The notes beneath the pieces were generated by a model, which worked only from the letters and a program-made list of their open reading frames with translations, did no database searches and was not told where the DNA came from. From Georgenia ruanii (GTDB lineage: Bacteria; Actinomycetota; Actinomycetes; Actinomycetales; Actinomycetaceae), in assembly GCF_009193175.1 (NCBI RefSeq), contig NZ_VUKE01000009.1, positions 1-64,000 of the forward strand: a DNA stretch of 64,000 bases, in the 5' to 3' direction. Position numbers and translations under genes: made by a program. Below, one piece after another: positions 16,515-25,132 of this stretch. Each line of letters opens with the position of its first letter. Position 1 is the stretch's first letter.

Positions 16515-17519
16515 ATGACGCTGACACAGGTGGCGCACGAGGCCGGGGTGTCCGTGTCGACGGTGTCCCGGTACCTGCGGGGCCAGCTGAAGGTTCAGGA
16601 CAAGACGGCGCAACGCATTGACAACGCCGTGCGGGCGACGGGCTATCGGGTGGATCGAGGCACCCGGCGAGACGGCTTCATCGCCATGGTGGTGCCGGAG
16701 CTGACCAACCCGTTCTACACCTCACTGGCCGAGGAGTGCTCCACGCTGGCGGCCGAGGCGGGCTACTCGCTCCTCATCGCCGCCTCGGGGCGGCAGCACG
16801 CGCGGGAGAACGCCCTCAGCGCGCAGCTGTCGGGGACGGACAGCATCGTCGGGCTCATCTTCGCCGGGATGCACCGCACCAACGCCGAGCTTGAGCGCGC
16901 CATCGCCGGCGGCCTGCCGGTCGTCGTCATCGACGAGGAGGTCGACCTCGCCCCGAGCACGGCCGTCTCCACGGTCACCGTGGACAACTACGGCGGCGCG
17001 TACCAGGCCACGAGCTATCTGGCCACGCTGGGGCACCGGCGCATCGCGCACGTCGGCGGCCCCCCGGGGCTGCTCACCTCCGAGGACCGGCTCCGCGGCT
17101 ATCGCGACGCGCTGGCCGCACACGGGCTGGACGCGGACGAGCACCTGGTGCTCCGCGGGCCCTACACCGAGGAGTACGGCGCGAGCGTCGTCCCCTACCT
17201 CACCCGGGCCGGTGCCCCGACGGCGGTGTTCGTCGGCAGCGACATCGTCGCGGTCGGCCTACTCAGCGGGGCCGAGCTCCAGGGGCTGCGGATCCCGGAG
17301 GACCTGTCCGTGGTCGGCTGCGACGGGATCCAGCTCGGCCAGTGGCTCCGGCCACGGCTGACCACCCTGGCCCAGCCCGTGCGGCCGCTGGCGCACGCGG
17401 CGCTGGAGGCCCTGGGCGGGGCGATCGACAGCCCGGGCGAGACCACCCGGCAGGTGCTGCCGCTCCAGCTGGTGGTCCGGGGCTCGGCGGTCGCGCCCCG
17501 GCCGGCGCCGCAGGCCTAG
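16515..17519 (+). CDS. LacI-family transcriptional regulator
   Basis: 334-residue LacI/GalR protein. The N-terminal helix-turn-helix is TLTQVAHEAGVSVSTVSRYL, with a hinge around 45-60. The periplasmic-binding-like effector domain includes VVPELTNPFYTSLAEE and GHRRIAHVGGP. Three in-frame starts are possible (TTG 16491, ATG 16503, ATG 16515). The last has GGGAG five bases ahead and gives the standard N-terminus. It faces the DUF1355/transporter/phosphotriesterase operon and should repress it until a sugar-like ligand binds. Its TAG stop shares a CTAG with the convergent luciferase-like gene. Confidence 0.88.
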   Translation: MTLTQVAHEAGVSVSTVSRYLRGQLKVQDKTAQRIDNAVRATGYRVDRGTRRDGFIAMVVPELTNPFYTSLAEECSTLAAEAGYSLLIAASGRQHARENALSAQLSGTDSIVGLIFAGMHRTNAELERAIAGGLPVVVIDEEVDLAPSTAVSTVTVDNYGGAYQATSYLATLGHRRIAHVGGPPGLLTSEDRLRGYRDALAAHGLDADEHLVLRGPYTEEYGASVVPYLTRAGAPTAVFVGSDIVAVGLLSGAELQGLRIPEDLSVVGCDGIQLGQWLRPRLTTLAQPVRPLAHAALEALGGAIDSPGETTRQVLPLQLVVRGSAVAPRPAPQA

Positions 17520-18508
17520 GCCCCCACCGGGGCCTCGAGGGCCGTCGCGAGAGCGTCCAGCGCGGCGACCCGGTCGGGCCCGGTGGGGGTAAGCACGACG
17601 CTGGTGGCGCCGGCGCGGTGGCGCGCGGCGATACCGGCGCGCACGCGCTCGCTCGTGCCGGCCAGGGACAGCTCGGCGACCCACTCGTCGGGGAGGCGGG
17701 CGGCGAACTCCTGCGCGCTGCCGGACGCGGCGCGCAGGGCGGCGAGGTCGTCGGCGAAGGGCAGCCCGGCCACGTGGGGGCGCCAGTCCGGCTCGCCGAT
17801 CGGGGCGAGCGCGGGGCGCACCGTCGCCCAGGCGGCCTGGTCGGTCTCGGCGACGGCGGCGACGTCGTAGGTCACCACCTGCGGGGCCGGCCCGCCCGCG
17901 GGGGCGCCGGCGGCGAGGTGGCGCAGGGCGTCGGCGATATAGGTGGGGTGGGCGGGCTCGGCCAGGATGACGCCGTCGGCGACGGCCCCGGTCAGCTCGA
18001 GGGAGCGCGGCCCGCGCACACCGAGCAGCAGCGGCGGGACCTCGTCGGGGATCTCCTCGAGCGTGAGGTCGGCGGTGCGCACGTAGGTGCCTGCGGCGGC
18101 GGTGCGCCCGCGGAGCAGGTCGCGCAGCGCCTCGGTGTACTCCCGCAACAGGGTGAGCGGGCTGGCCGGCCACACGTCGACCTGCTTCATCCAGCCGGGC
18201 ATGCCGTGCCCGAGCCCGACGGTGATCCGGCCGGGATGGAGCTGTTCGAGGGTCGCGACCTCCATGGCGGCGAAGGCGACGTTGCGCACGGCTGCGGGCA
18301 GGATGCCGATGCCCACGTGGATGCGCGAGGTCACGCCCAGCACGGCGGCGGTCTGCGCGATGCCGCCCCGGTAGCCGAGGTCCTCCACGACCCACAGCTC
18401 GTCGAAGCCGAGCTTCTCGGCCCGGACGGCGAAGTCCAGCAGCTGGCCGACGGGCAGGTCGCGGGGCAGCATCACTCCGACGCGTCCAAGGCGGCTGGTG
18501 TCAGTCAT
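17516..18508 (-). CDS. LLM-class flavin-dependent oxidoreductase
   Basis: 330-residue luciferase-like monooxygenase TIM barrel. The N-terminus GRVGVMLPRDLP, ELWVVEDLGYRGG, IHVGIGILP, and LHPGRITVGLGHGMPGWM around 90-108 are family hallmarks. It probably uses F420 or FMN; actinobacterial members of this sort often use F420. It converges on the LacI gene with a shared CTAG at the two stops and has no clear operon partner. Substrate unknown. GGGAGCG upstream of the ATG supports the start. Confidence 0.82.
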   Translation of the reverse strand: MTDTSRLGRVGVMLPRDLPVGQLLDFAVRAEKLGFDELWVVEDLGYRGGIAQTAAVLGVTSRIHVGIGILPAAVRNVAFAAMEVATLEQLHPGRITVGLGHGMPGWMKQVDVWPASPLTLLREYTEALRDLLRGRTAAAGTYVRTADLTLEEIPDEVPPLLLGVRGPRSLELTGAVADGVILAEPAHPTYIADALRHLAAGAPAGGPAPQVVTYDVAAVAETDQAAWATVRPALAPIGEPDWRPHVAGLPFADDLAALRAASGSAQEFAARLPDEWVAELSLAGTSERVRAGIAARHRAGATSVVLTPTGPDRVAALDALATALEAPVGA

Positions 18509-18706
18509 GGGGCGCTCCTTCGGGCATGGCGGGGCGCGGATCGCGCACGTGGCGACCCGCGGCGGGGAACAGGGCTTGGCCGCAGTCTGGCAGGCCGGCG
18601 GCGAGAACCGAGAGGACCACGGTCCCGGCGCGGCGGGCCGGGCGGGGCGGGCGAGGCAGCCCGGCGGGCGGCGCCGGCAACCTGGCCCCGGCTCGACGAA
18701 GAACGA

Positions 18707-18736
18707 ACGACGCCCCCGCCGCGGCGGGGGCGTCGT
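18707..18736 (-). terminator. intrinsic terminator of the second P450 operon
   Basis: A perfect 30-bp palindrome with the core GACGCCCCCGCCGCGGCGGG. It begins 14 bases after the P450 stop on the minus strand and is followed there by a T-rich TTCGTTCTTCGT. The stem is almost entirely G/C. It separates this operon from the luciferase-like gene downstream. Confidence 0.75.
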
Positions 18737-18750
18737 CGGCTACGCGCGGA

Positions 18751-19929
18751 TCAGGCGGGCTCGACCTCGAGCACGGGCAGCTTCTCGAGGCTCCGGGTCA
18801 TGTTGCTCAGGTGGCGCACCGGTTCGCCGACGACGAACCGGCGCACCCGCCGGGTCAGCGCCTCGAGGACCGCGTGCGCCTGGAGCTTGGCGAGGCCCTG
18901 CCCCGCGCAGCCGTGCACGCCGTACCCGAAGGACAGGTGGTCGATCGGGTTCCGACGGACGTCGAAGGCGTCCGGGTTCTCGTAGTGGCGCGGGTCGCGG
19001 TTGCCGGAGCCGAAGAGGATCGCGGCCTGCACGCCGGCGGGGATGAGCGTGCCGTCGACCTCGACGTCCTCCTGGACGCGCCGGCCGAACGCGTGGACGG
19101 GCGCCTCGAGGCGCAGGACCTCGTTGAAGGCCGAGGGGATGAGCGACGGGTCCTGCCGGAGGAGCTCGTACTGGTCCGGGTGCGCGCCGAGCAGGGCGAT
19201 CGCGTTGCCGATCGACGCGATCGTGGTGTCCGTCCCCGCCCCGACGTACTGGTGGACGATGTGCCCGCAGCTGTCGCGCGGGATGTCCCCGCGCTCGCCG
19301 GCGTCGAAGATGGCGCGTCCCATGGAGCCCGGGGTGAGGTCCTCGGCCTGCACCTGCAGCGACCACTGGAAGAGCTCGCCGGCGATCGGGAAGTTCTCGA
19401 TGGTCCGCTGGTTCATCGGACCGAGCACGTTGAAGGCGGCGTCGGCCCAGCGGAACATGTTGGCCCGGGCCTCGCCCTGGACGCCGATGAGGTCGGAGAC
19501 CACCTCCAGGGGCAGCGCGCGGGCGAGGTCCTCGATCGCGTCGAAGGACCCGCGCTCGACGAGGCGCGCCACGAGGGCGTCGGCCTTGGCGTCGATGTCG
19601 CCCTTGAGCTTGCGCAGCGCCCGCGGGGAGAGGTTCTCGGTGAGCGCGGCCCGCAGCGCCGTGTGGTCCGGCGGGTCGGTGGCGAGGCTGGTCCCGGTGA
19701 GCGCGTGATTCATGTCGTCGTTGAAGGCGACGGCGGTCGAGGAGAAGGTGGCCCAGTTGGCCAGCGCCTCACGGATGTGCTCGTAGCGCGTCAGCGCCCA
19801 GACGCCGTTCGTGGTGAGCTGGACCACGGCGGCCTGCTTGCGCAGCTGGGCGAAGTAGGGGTAGGGGTCGAGCAGGACCTCGTCGGCGAAGAGGTCGAGG
19901 TCGGACGTAGCCAGCGTTTCCACAGTCAT
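18751..19929 (-). CDS. cytochrome P450 (second system, substrate unknown)
   Basis: 392-residue soluble P450. GAGTDTT near 235 is the I-helix with its acid-alcohol-type Thr. EVLRLEAPVHAFGRR is the ExxR region. SFGYGVHGCAG carries the haem cysteine near 341. It is clearly different from creJ. The start at 19929 has GAGGTG upstream. It follows a ferredoxin and ferredoxin reductase in the same direction, 77 bp after the reductase stop, and ends in a strong terminator, so the three genes form one class I P450 operon. I cannot assign a substrate; no other catabolic gene is attached. Confidence 0.85.
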   Translation of the reverse strand: MTVETLATSDLDLFADEVLLDPYPYFAQLRKQAAVVQLTTNGVWALTRYEHIREALANWATFSSTAVAFNDDMNHALTGTSLATDPPDHTALRAALTENLSPRALRKLKGDIDAKADALVARLVERGSFDAIEDLARALPLEVVSDLIGVQGEARANMFRWADAAFNVLGPMNQRTIENFPIAGELFQWSLQVQAEDLTPGSMGRAIFDAGERGDIPRDSCGHIVHQYVGAGTDTTIASIGNAIALLGAHPDQYELLRQDPSLIPSAFNEVLRLEAPVHAFGRRVQEDVEVDGTLIPAGVQAAILFGSGNRDPRHYENPDAFDVRRNPIDHLSFGYGVHGCAGQGLAKLQAHAVLEALTRRVRRFVVGEPVRHLSNMTRSLEKLPVLEVEPA

Positions 19930-20006
19930 AAGGCACCTCGGGGGTCGGAGGGCGCCCGCGTCGTCGCGGGTCGCCGGGGTGGGCAGGGTGTCGGGATCGG
20001 ACAGGG

Positions 20007-21167
20007 TCAGGCGGCGGAGGTGGCCGCGGGGGCGGCGGCGCTCAGGCGGCGCAGCCGGGGCACCGGGATGCGGTAGTTGAGGGCGACGGCGGTGCCCGAG
20101 CCGTCGTCGTGGGCCCAGCGCAGCAGCGCCGCGCCGGCGGGGTCGCCGTCGACGACCTCCGGCGCGCCGGTCAGCGGCAGGAAGCCGCTGGCCTTGAGGG
20201 TGAGGCCGAACTGCTCGGTCCAGAAGTACGGCTGGAGGTCGAGCTCGGCGGCGTCGTCCCCGGCGAGCAGGCCCAGCGCCGCGATCTTGCTCTGCTCGAT
20301 GGCGCTGGTCCACAGCGGCACACGGCCGACGCCGCGCCGGGTCAGGATCGTCGCCACGTCCCCTGCGGCGACGACGTCGGGCCGCACGCGCCCGCGGGTG
20401 TCGACGGCGAGCCGGCCCTCGGTCAGCAACCCGCTGGCGGCCAGCCACTCGAGGTTGGGGTCGTCGCCCACGGCGCTGACCGCGAGCTCGGCGTCGAGCG
20501 CCGACCCGTCGGCGAGCACCACCTGCGGGTGGCCGCCGGCGTCGCGCAGGCCGGTGGCGTGGGTGGGCGCGAGGCGCAGCCCCTGCCGTTCGGCGGCGCC
20601 GACGACGAGGTCGGACAGGTACGGACCGAGCTGCTGGGCGAGGGGACGGCCGTAGGAGACGAGGGTGACGTCGCAGCCGACGGCGAGGCAGCCGGAGGCG
20701 ATCTCCATCCCGAGCGGTCCGCCGCCGACGACGGCGACGGTCGGCCGGCTCGCCAGGTGACCGCGCAGCGCCAGCGCGTCGTCGAGGCCGCGCAGGGTCA
20801 GCTCGCCGGCCAGGCCGGCCGGCCCCAGGCGCCGCGCCCGGGCGCCGCTGGCGATGACCAGGCCGTCGTACGGGACCTCGGTGCCGTCGTCGAGCGCCAC
20901 GACCTTGCGGTCGGCGTCGAGCCCCGACGCGGCCACGCCGAGGAGCTCGGTCGCCTCGTGGGTGGGGGCGGGCAGCTGGTGGGAGGTCATGTCCTCGGCG
21001 TCGAGGAGCGCGGCCTTCGACAGCGCGGGCCGGCTGTACGGGGCGTGGCGCTCGGCGCCGACGACCGTCAGCTCGCCGTCGAACCCGGCGGCCCGCAGGG
21101 CGTCGCTCGCGGTGAGCGCGGCGATGCCGTTGCCGACGACGACGACGCGTCGCAGGTGGCGCGTCAT
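20007..21167 (-). CDS. FAD-dependent ferredoxin reductase (second P450 system)
   Basis: 386-residue NAD(P)H:ferredoxin reductase. The FAD fold VVVVGNGIAALTASDALR is at the N-terminus, the NAD fold VAVVGGGPLGMEIASG near 155, and VVAAGDVATI near 280. It is shorter than creE and rather diverged. The start ATG overlaps the ferredoxin stop as ATGA, so translation is coupled. It should reduce the adjacent ferredoxin for the P450 downstream. A longer in-frame start exists 30 bases upstream but would lie inside the ferredoxin gene. Confidence 0.82.
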   Translation of the reverse strand: MTRHLRRVVVVGNGIAALTASDALRAAGFDGELTVVGAERHAPYSRPALSKAALLDAEDMTSHQLPAPTHEATELLGVAASGLDADRKVVALDDGTEVPYDGLVIASGARARRLGPAGLAGELTLRGLDDALALRGHLASRPTVAVVGGGPLGMEIASGCLAVGCDVTLVSYGRPLAQQLGPYLSDLVVGAAERQGLRLAPTHATGLRDAGGHPQVVLADGSALDAELAVSAVGDDPNLEWLAASGLLTEGRLAVDTRGRVRPDVVAAGDVATILTRRGVGRVPLWTSAIEQSKIAALGLLAGDDAAELDLQPYFWTEQFGLTLKASGFLPLTGAPEVVDGDPAGAALLRWAHDDGSGTAVALNYRIPVPRLRRLSAAAPAATSAA

Positions 21168-21355
21168 CAGGCCAGCTTCAGCGCGGCGACCGGGCACACC
21201 CGGGCCGCGGCCTTCGCGGCGTCGGCGTCAGCGCCCTCGACGGTCTCGACGTCGATGACGAGCTCGCCGTCGTCGTCGAGGTGCATGAGGTGCGGCGCGG
21301 CCTCCTCGCAGAGGCCGTGCCCCTCGCAGCGCGGTCGGTCGAGGATGATCTTCAT
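21167..21355 (-). CDS. 3Fe-4S-type ferredoxin
   Basis: 62-residue ferredoxin with only three conserved cysteines: C10, C16 (RCEGHGLCEE) and C54 in VCPVAAL. The second position of a normal 4Fe-4S motif is replaced by the GHGL segment, the pattern of 3Fe-4S ferredoxins that feed actinobacterial P450s. It is the first gene of the operon, with GGGAGG ahead of the ATG. It shares a four-base overlap with the reductase. Electron flow would be reductase, ferredoxin, P450. Confidence 0.88.
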   Translation of the reverse strand: MKIILDRPRCEGHGLCEEAAPHLMHLDDDGELVIDVETVEGADADAAKAAARVCPVAALKLA

Positions 21356-21684
21356 GGGTTGCCTCCCGGAACACTGGCGAGCCGCGACGTTGCTCGACTC
21401 GCTTTACGCAGCAGTGTGTGGGCTGACACAGTGTCAAGCAAATAACTTCCGTGCATTCCGACATGCAGGCGGCGAATATCCGTTCGGGAATCAAAGCCGC
21501 GGCAGGACGGGCGTTTTTAGCGGCAACCGCGTGGCGGGCATTCACCGAGGCTATGCACGCGCAGAATGTCGAGACGCCAATGAGATTCGCTTGACGCACC
21601 CCTGACCCCGCGGCACAGTGACTGCCACGCATGGGCGCGCGCAGGTGACGGCGGCGGTGACCCCGGAGGACGATGAGGTGAGCG
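21356..21684. promoter_or_regulatory. divergent control region, 329 bp without a gene
   Basis: This stretch is visibly richer in A/T than its surroundings and separates the P450 operon from the HtaA/LysR pair. It contains two palindromes: TGACAC-A-GTGTCA (21424-21436) and TGCAT-N6-ATGCA (21452-21467). A minus-strand TTGACA (21432-21437) overlaps the first, although no good -10 sits at the right distance. On the plus strand, TTGACG (21591-21596) and CACAGT (21614-21619), 17 bases apart, could serve the HtaA gene. The LysR protein encoded next door is the obvious candidate binder. Confidence 0.5.
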
Positions 21685-22215
21685 GTGACCACGACGGCCG
21701 GACTGACCTGGGCGGTCAAGGAGAGCCTGGTGACGTACGTCGAGGGGCTCGCGGACGGGATGGTCGACACCCTCGCTCCGGCGTCGCGCACCGCGGACGG
21801 CTTCTGGTTTCCGCTGTCCGCGGAGGATCCGGGCCCGGCGGCCGGCCACCCCAGATCCGCGTGGCAGTTCCTCGGCACGGTCCGGCTCAGCGGGCACTGG
21901 GGCGCCCTGGACGTCGAGCTCCGGGATCCACGGGTGGAGTTCGGCGGCGGGCACGGCACGTTGCTGATCCGCGAGCGCGGCGGTCGTGACGCGGACGCCC
22001 GCCTGCCGCTCGCCGATCTCGTGCCCGGCGGGCCCGCCGCGGCAGGGGACGGGAAGCCGGCGGGCGTCGGCATGTCGACGCTGGAGCTGGCCGCGTCGCT
22101 GACCGGCCACGGACGCCTCCTCCTCGGGGGCCAGTACGGCGTCGGTGAACCGCTGAGCACGCTCCGCGTCTCCATCCCGGCCCGCGATCTCGCGATCCTC
22201 GGCGGCGATGGCTGA
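21685..22215 (+). CDS. HtaA-domain protein without signal peptide
   Basis: 176-residue protein consisting of a single HtaA (haem-binding) domain. GLTWAVKESLVTYVEG at the N-terminus and FLGTVRLSGHWGALDVEL near 62-79 match the conserved blocks. S14, Y18 and H71 have the same spacing as the haem-pocket Ser, Tyr and His that I recall for C. glutamicum HtaA (54, 58, 111). Unlike HtaA it has no signal peptide, membrane anchor or iron-transport neighbours, so it should be cytoplasmic. GTG start with GAGG upstream. It overlaps the LysR gene by eight bases. Confidence 0.7.
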   Translation: MTTTAGLTWAVKESLVTYVEGLADGMVDTLAPASRTADGFWFPLSAEDPGPAAGHPRSAWQFLGTVRLSGHWGALDVELRDPRVEFGGGHGTLLIRERGGRDADARLPLADLVPGGPAAAGDGKPAGVGMSTLELAASLTGHGRLLLGGQYGVGEPLSTLRVSIPARDLAILGGDG

Positions 22216-23134
22216 CGATCTGGGGCCGTCGGCGGACACCGAGCTGGCCCGGCTGGCCTCGGTCGACCTCAACCTGCTGGTGCCGCTCCTGGCGCTGCTC
22301 GAGGAGCGGTCGGTGACGCGGGCGGCGGCCAAGGTGGGCCTGTCGCAGCCGGCGATGAGCCACGCGCTGCGGCGCATGCGCCGCCTGCTGGGCGACGAAC
22401 TCGTGGTGCGCCAGGGCAGCGGGATGTCGCTGACCCCCCGCGGCGTGGAGCTCATCGTGCCGCTGCGACGCGCGCTGCACCAGACGGCCCGCGTGGTCGG
22501 TTCCGCCCCGTTCGATCCCGCCGTCGACCGTCGCGTGATCACCGTGGCGATGACGAGCAGCACGGCCCTGGTCATCGGCAGCACCCTGGCCCGGTTGCTG
22601 GCGGAGCGCGCGCCGCACGCGGTGCTGCGGATGCGCATCGCGCCGATGCCGTCGAGCACGATGTTCACCGAGGACGGCGTGGACGTGATGCTCATGTCCG
22701 AGGCGTTCACGTTGCCGCACCCCCGGGAGCGTCTGTACGACGACCGCTGGGTGGTCATCACCAACTCGCGCGCACCCAAGGCCGCGGGCCCCGCCGAGCT
22801 GCTGGCGACGCTGCCGCACGTCACGTTCGACTCCTCGCCGCAGCGGTACCGGCCCTACGAGGTGCTGGACGCCGAGGGGCTGGCGTACACGGTGCGCCAG
22901 TACGTCTCCGACAGCCTGCTGATCCCGCAGCTGATCGCCGGCGCCGGGGGCGTGGCCGTGCATCGGTACCGGGTGACCACGGCCATGAGCGCCTACCTCG
23001 ACCTGCGCATCGAGGAGTTCCCGTTCCCGATCCAGCGGCTCGGCACGGACATGGTGTGGAACCCGTGGCTGGCCGACGACGAGTTCAAGAGCTGGCTGCG
23101 CGGGATCTTCGTCGAGGCCGCCGCGTCGCTGTGA
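22208..23134 (+). CDS. LysR-family transcriptional regulator
   Basis: 308-residue LysR protein. The helix-turn-helix is SVTRAAAKVGLSQPAMSHALRR near 36-58, followed by LTPRGVELIVPLRRAL and an effector domain resembling the NodD/NahR branch. It starts inside the HtaA-domain gene and runs in its direction, opposite to the P450 operon. It therefore probably controls that operon, the HtaA gene or both through the palindromes at 21424-21467. The ligand is unknown. Confidence 0.85.
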   Translation: MADDLGPSADTELARLASVDLNLLVPLLALLEERSVTRAAAKVGLSQPAMSHALRRMRRLLGDELVVRQGSGMSLTPRGVELIVPLRRALHQTARVVGSAPFDPAVDRRVITVAMTSSTALVIGSTLARLLAERAPHAVLRMRIAPMPSSTMFTEDGVDVMLMSEAFTLPHPRERLYDDRWVVITNSRAPKAAGPAELLATLPHVTFDSSPQRYRPYEVLDAEGLAYTVRQYVSDSLLIPQLIAGAGGVAVHRYRVTTAMSAYLDLRIEEFPFPIQRLGTDMVWNPWLADDEFKSWLRGIFVEAAASL

Positions 23135-23158
23135 CGGGCTCGCGCGCCGGCCAGCCGC

Positions 23159-25132
23159 CTACGGCAGCGGCTCGCGCAGCCCGCTCGCCCGTCGCACCGG
23201 GCGCTCCACCGCCGCCCGCACCGCCTCGGCGCCGCCGACGATCCGCACCAGCTCTCGCGCCCGGGTGACGGCGGTGTACAGCAGCTCGCGGGTGAGGAGC
23301 GGCGAGGTGGCAGGCGGCAGCACGAGGGAGACGTGGGCGAACTGGCTGCCCTGCCCGCGGTGCACGGTCATGGCGTGGACGCTCTCCACCGGCGGCAGGC
23401 GGTGCGGGCGCACGCGCAGGGGCTGGTCCGGGTCGCCGAAGACGGCGACGACGCCCCCGGCGCCGTCGCCGACGACGACGCCGGTGTCGCCGTTGTACAG
23501 GCCGGTGTCCCGGTCGTTGCTGGTGACCAGCAGCGGGCGGCCGGGGTACCACGGGGAGTCCGTGGCGTCGGGGCCGGCCGCCGCGCGCACCCAGCCCTCG
23601 ACCAGCGCCGCCCAGTGGGCCACCCCCGCCCGGCCGCGGCGGTGCGCGAGCAGCAGCCGGTGGGACTCCAGGGCGCGCAGGGCGCCGGCGGCGTCGCCGG
23701 CGCGGGCGGCGGCGACCAGCGCCGCGCCGGCCGCCGTGGCGTCGTGGCGGACGCCGGCGGCCTCGGCGTCGGTGAGGCGCTCGCCGGCCGTCTCGACGAA
23801 CTGGACCTCCCGCGCGCCCGAGCGCAGCACGGCGAGGACGCGGTCGGCGTCGCCGGCGCGGATCGCCGCGGCCAGGTCGGCGATGGCGCCGCTGAACCGG
23901 TGGACCCGCTCGAGCCGGACCACCCCGTTGCGCAGGGCGTCCCGCGCGGCGGCGTCGGTGGGCACATCCCGGGGCAGGATCGCCGCGAGCGCGGCGGGCA
24001 GGGTGTCGACGACGGGCGGGCGGGCCACGAGGTCGCCGAGCACGGCACCGGCCTCGACGGAGGCGAGCTGGTCGGGGTCGCCGACGAGCAGCAGCCGGGC
24101 CTCGGGGCGCAGCGCCTCGAGCAGGCGCGCCATGAGCGGCAGGGAGACCATCGAGGTCTCGTCGACGACGACCACGTCGTGGGGCAGGTGGTGGTCGGCG
24201 TCGTGGCGGAACCGGGTGGAGCTGCCCGGCCGCCAGCCCAGCAGCCGGTGCACGGTGGTGGCCTCCGGCTCCCCCACCGCGGCGCGGTCCGGCGCGCCCA
24301 GGCGCGCGACCTCCGCACGCACGGCCTCCTGCAGCCGGGCGGCGGCCTTGCCGGTGGGGGCGGCGAGCGCGACCCGCAGCCCGGGCCCGGCCACCTCCTG
24401 CAGGACGGCGAGCACCCGGGCGACCGTGGTGGTCTTGCCCGTGCCGGGGCCGCCGGTGAGCACGGTGAGCCGACTGAGCACCGCCGTCGCCGCGGCGAGG
24501 CGCTGGCGGTCGTCCTCCGGGCTGGGGAACAGGCGGCGTGCGGCCGCGGCCACGGCCTGGGCCGGCGCCGCATTCGGGGCAGCCGCGCCCGGGGCCTGCA
24601 CGGCGGGGGCGCCTGGGGCAGCCGCGCTCAGGCGCGCGTCGACCGCGCGGCGCACGGCCATCTCGTGGCGCCAGTAGCGGTCGAGGTAGAGGCGGCCGTC
24701 CAGCCAGCGCACCGGCCGGTCGGCGGGGCCGTGGACGCCGACGGCGACGAGCGGGCTGGCCTCGATCGCGGCGCGCCACGCCCCCGCCTCGGGCCAGGGC
24801 AGCTCGCCGACCTCGACGGCCTCCTCCCCCTCCGGCACCGCGAGGGCGGCGAGGTCGTCGAGGAAGACGCACACCGAGCCCGAGCGCACCGCGCGCACGG
24901 CCAGCGCGACCGCGAGCAGGACCCGCTCGTCGTCCTCGCGGGCCAGCCGGCCCAGGCGCCGGGCGACGTGCACGTCCGCCGCGGCGAGGACGCCGGCGGC
25001 GTTGAACGGGGCCAGCAGCGGTCCGGCGCCGAGGGCGAGGCGCGGGTCCGCGGAAGGGCCCGAGAGCGTAGCCGCGGAGGCGTCGCGGCCGCGCGTTTCC
25101 GCGGACACGCCGGTCGCGGCCGGCCGGCTCAT
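23159..25132 (-). CDS. recD: RecBCD exonuclease V alpha subunit
   Basis: 657-residue SF1B helicase. The Walker A motif GGPGTGKTTT is at 227-236, the DEx motif VVVVDETSM near 307-315, and LLLVGDPDQLASVEAGAVLGD is motif III. The C-terminal VHRGQGSQFAHV and LLYTAVTRARE are UvrD-like motifs V/VI. It provides the 5'-3' motor of the double-strand break repair nuclease. It is the last of three genes and its ATG overlaps the recB stop. An Ala/Pro-rich linker at about 168-195 is looser than in Escherichia coli. Confidence 0.93.
   Translation of the reverse strand: MSRPAATGVSAETRGRDASAATLSGPSADPRLALGAGPLLAPFNAAGVLAAADVHVARRLGRLAREDDERVLLAVALAVRAVRSGSVCVFLDDLAALAVPEGEEAVEVGELPWPEAGAWRAAIEASPLVAVGVHGPADRPVRWLDGRLYLDRYWRHEMAVRRAVDARLSAAAPGAPAVQAPGAAAPNAAPAQAVAAAARRLFPSPEDDRQRLAAATAVLSRLTVLTGGPGTGKTTTVARVLAVLQEVAGPGLRVALAAPTGKAAARLQEAVRAEVARLGAPDRAAVGEPEATTVHRLLGWRPGSSTRFRHDADHHLPHDVVVVDETSMVSLPLMARLLEALRPEARLLLVGDPDQLASVEAGAVLGDLVARPPVVDTLPAALAAILPRDVPTDAAARDALRNGVVRLERVHRFSGAIADLAAAIRAGDADRVLAVLRSGAREVQFVETAGERLTDAEAAGVRHDATAAGAALVAAARAGDAAGALRALESHRLLLAHRRGRAGVAHWAALVEGWVRAAAGPDATDSPWYPGRPLLVTSNDRDTGLYNGDTGVVVGDGAGGVVAVFGDPDQPLRVRPHRLPPVESVHAMTVHRGQGSQFAHVSLVLPPATSPLLTRELLYTAVTRARELVRIVGGAEAVRAAVERPVRRASGLREPLP

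Noticed and set aside
21445-21600. Small plus-strand gene in the A/T-rich intergenic region
   Set aside because: No ribosome site or codon bias; the stretch is better explained as a control region with palindromes.
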